NCBI RefSeq assembly: GCF_030825805.1
Contig: NZ_JAPJPF010000019.1
Coordinates: 1-32,180 of the forward strand
From: Streptococcus sp.
GTDB taxonomy: Bacteria; Bacillota; Bacilli; Lactobacillales; Streptococcaceae
Length of the DNA: 32,180 nt
Direction: 5' to 3'
A program made the translations under genes and the position numbers. A model generated the notes under the pieces. That model saw nothing but the letters and a program-made list of their open reading frames with translations. It was not told the origin of the DNA and did not search any database. Positions within the stretch are counted from its first letter, which is position 1, and every line of letters starts with the position of its first letter. Below, one piece after another: positions 31,408 to 32,180 of the stretch.

Positions 31408-31660
31408 ACTTTCTGTCAAAAACGTTAAAAAGTTTCAAAAATCAAATAAAAAAATATTTACTCACAAAAAGAATATATTTAGCAAAATATCCAAAGAAAG
31501 CGGTTCATTTTTCATAAAACTAGGGTAATATTTAAAAAAGTGTCAAATTCTTGGCATTCGTAATGGAAGATTGGTTGTGAAAGCGGTACCAATTGGTGAT
31601 AAAATGGAACCTGTAAACGGGATTAGCTAAGCTAAACCGCAAGAAAAAGGAGGACAATAG
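31408..31660 (+). promoter_or_regulatory. Long regulatory region of arcA with cre and palindrome
   Basis: About 250 bases without a gene. TGAAAGCGGTACCA (31578-31591) matches 13 of 14 cre positions. It overlaps a Crp-like TGTGA half-site (31576-31580) and is followed by the palindrome ACCAATTGGT (31588-31597). A likely -10 is within TGATAAAAT (31597-31605), with TTGTGA (31575-31580) as -35. A weaker cre-like AGAAAGCGGTTCAT lies at 31495-31508, and an Fnr-like TGTCAA-ATTC-TTGGCA at about 31541-31556. This fits control by CcpA and by the upstream Crp/Fnr regulator. Confidence 0.6.
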
Positions 31661-32180
31661 ATGTCTACACACCCAATTCATGTTTTCTCAGAAATTGGAA
31701 AACTGAAAAAAGTTTGTTTGCACCGTCCAGGTAAAGAGTTGGAAAACTTGATGCCTGACTATCTTGAACGTCTTCTTTTTGATGATATTCCATTCTTGGA
31801 AGATGCTCAAAAAGAACACGACGCATTTGCTGAAGCACTTCGTAACGAAGGAATCGAAGTACTTTATCTTGAGCAGTTGGCTGCTGAATCATTGACTTCT
31901 CCAGAAATTCGTGATCAGTTCATCGAAGAATACCTTGAAGAAGCAAACATTCGTGGACGCCAAACAAAAGTTGCGATCCGTGAATTGCTTCACAGCATTG
32001 AAGACAACCAAGAATTGGTTGAAAAAACAATGGCAGGGGTTCAAAAAGCTGAACTTCCAGAAATTCCTGAAGAAGCAAAAGGATTGACAGACCTTGTTGA
32101 ATCTGACTATCCATTTGCAATCGACCCAATGCCAAACTTGTACTTCACACGTGACCCATTTGCTACAATTGGTAATGCAG
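31661..32180 (+). CDS. arcA: Arginine deiminase ArcA (5' part, cut by window end)
   Basis: First enzyme of the arginine deiminase pathway: arginine to citrulline and ammonia, giving acid tolerance and ATP via later steps. Only 173 codons are in the window. The N-terminus ([17 protein letters not shown], then CLHRPGKEL) and the [10 protein letters not shown] motif near the break are diagnostic. ATG follows AAGGAGG (31647-31653) with ideal spacing. The rest of the arc operon (ornithine carbamoyltransferase, carbamate kinase, exchanger) should lie beyond the window. The upstream FlpS-like gene and cre site suit its known control by arginine, oxygen and carbon source. Confidence 0.96.
   Translation, partial: MSTHPIHVFSEIGKLKKVCLHRPGKELENLMPDYLERLLFDDIPFLEDAQKEHDAFAEALRNEGIEVLYLEQLAAESLTSPEIRDQFIEEYLEEANIRGRQTKVAIRELLHSIEDNQELVEKTMAGVQKAELPEIPEEAKGLTDLVESDYPFAIDPMPNLYFTRDPFATIGNA

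Noticed and set aside
31495..31508. Second cre at arcA (AGAAAGCGGTTCAT)
   Set aside because: Only 11 of 14 positions match; it is mentioned within the regulatory region but not called as a separate site.
1..32180. CRISPR array, prophage, insertion sequence or toxin-antitoxin pair
   Set aside because: No regularly spaced repeats, transposase, integrase or paired small genes were found on either strand.

Overview
The window looks like a chromosomal segment of a Streptococcus, most likely of the mitis/sanguinis (oral viridans) type. This rests on the gene content: a LacR-Gat-Lac tagatose pathway, CshA, comEA-comEC behind a TACGAATA com-box, an FlpS-like regulator in front of arcA, and ThiT under a TPP riboswitch. 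It also rests on the low-to-moderate GC and on strong sigma-A promoters, often with extended -10 boxes. The species cannot be fixed from this sequence alone. No rRNA, tRNA, CRISPR array, insertion sequence or prophage gene was seen.

Layout. 1-300: edge of a multi-hairpin repeat and a gene-free stretch of stem-loops. 300-1140 (minus): thiT with its TPP riboswitch. 1160-2620: a bacterial PH-domain protein and a CorA-type channel. 2620-3284: gene-free AT-rich DNA ending in a structured leader for the DEAD-box helicase cshA. 4900-12530: the galactose module. It has a DeoR-type regulator (lacR), a galactitol-type PTS (EIIA, EIIB, EIIC), a LacX-like mutarotase homologue and lacABCD. Sugar enters as the 6-phosphate, is isomerised to tagatose-6-P, phosphorylated and cleaved to triose phosphates. 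Several cre-like sites, a candidate LacR operator and an internal terminator point to layered control. 12540-16650: a MarR-type repressor with three repeated operator half-sites or palindromes and a heterodimeric ABC multidrug exporter whose two ATP sites are clearly asymmetric. 16650-16980: two adjacent stem-loop repeat units, the second matching window positions 1-54 in inverted orientation.

17170-22270: a GNAT acetyltransferase, then on the minus strand a GIY-YIG protein, a tRNA1(Val) A37 methyltransferase homologue and a P-type cation ATPase, followed by a PlsC-like acyltransferase. 22285-27710: the com-box, comEA, comEC, a DUF805 membrane protein, holA (overlapping the DUF805 gene) and sodA. 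27770-31400: a HerA-like DUF853 ATPase, an anchored class-A beta-lactamase-like serine hydrolase and the Crp/Fnr-family regulator. 31400-32180: a long regulatory region and the 5' part of arcA, cut by the window end.

Most of the window is ordinary, well-recognised streptococcal housekeeping and metabolism. I did not find a convincing wholly new system. The points most worth a second look are regulatory: genes whose best promoter puts the transcription start at or within a few bases of the start codon (leaderless mRNAs), the three-site MarR operator, a cre-plus-TATAAT site inside the gat operon, the hairpin repeats, and the overlapping carbon-control and Crp-like signals in front of arcA.
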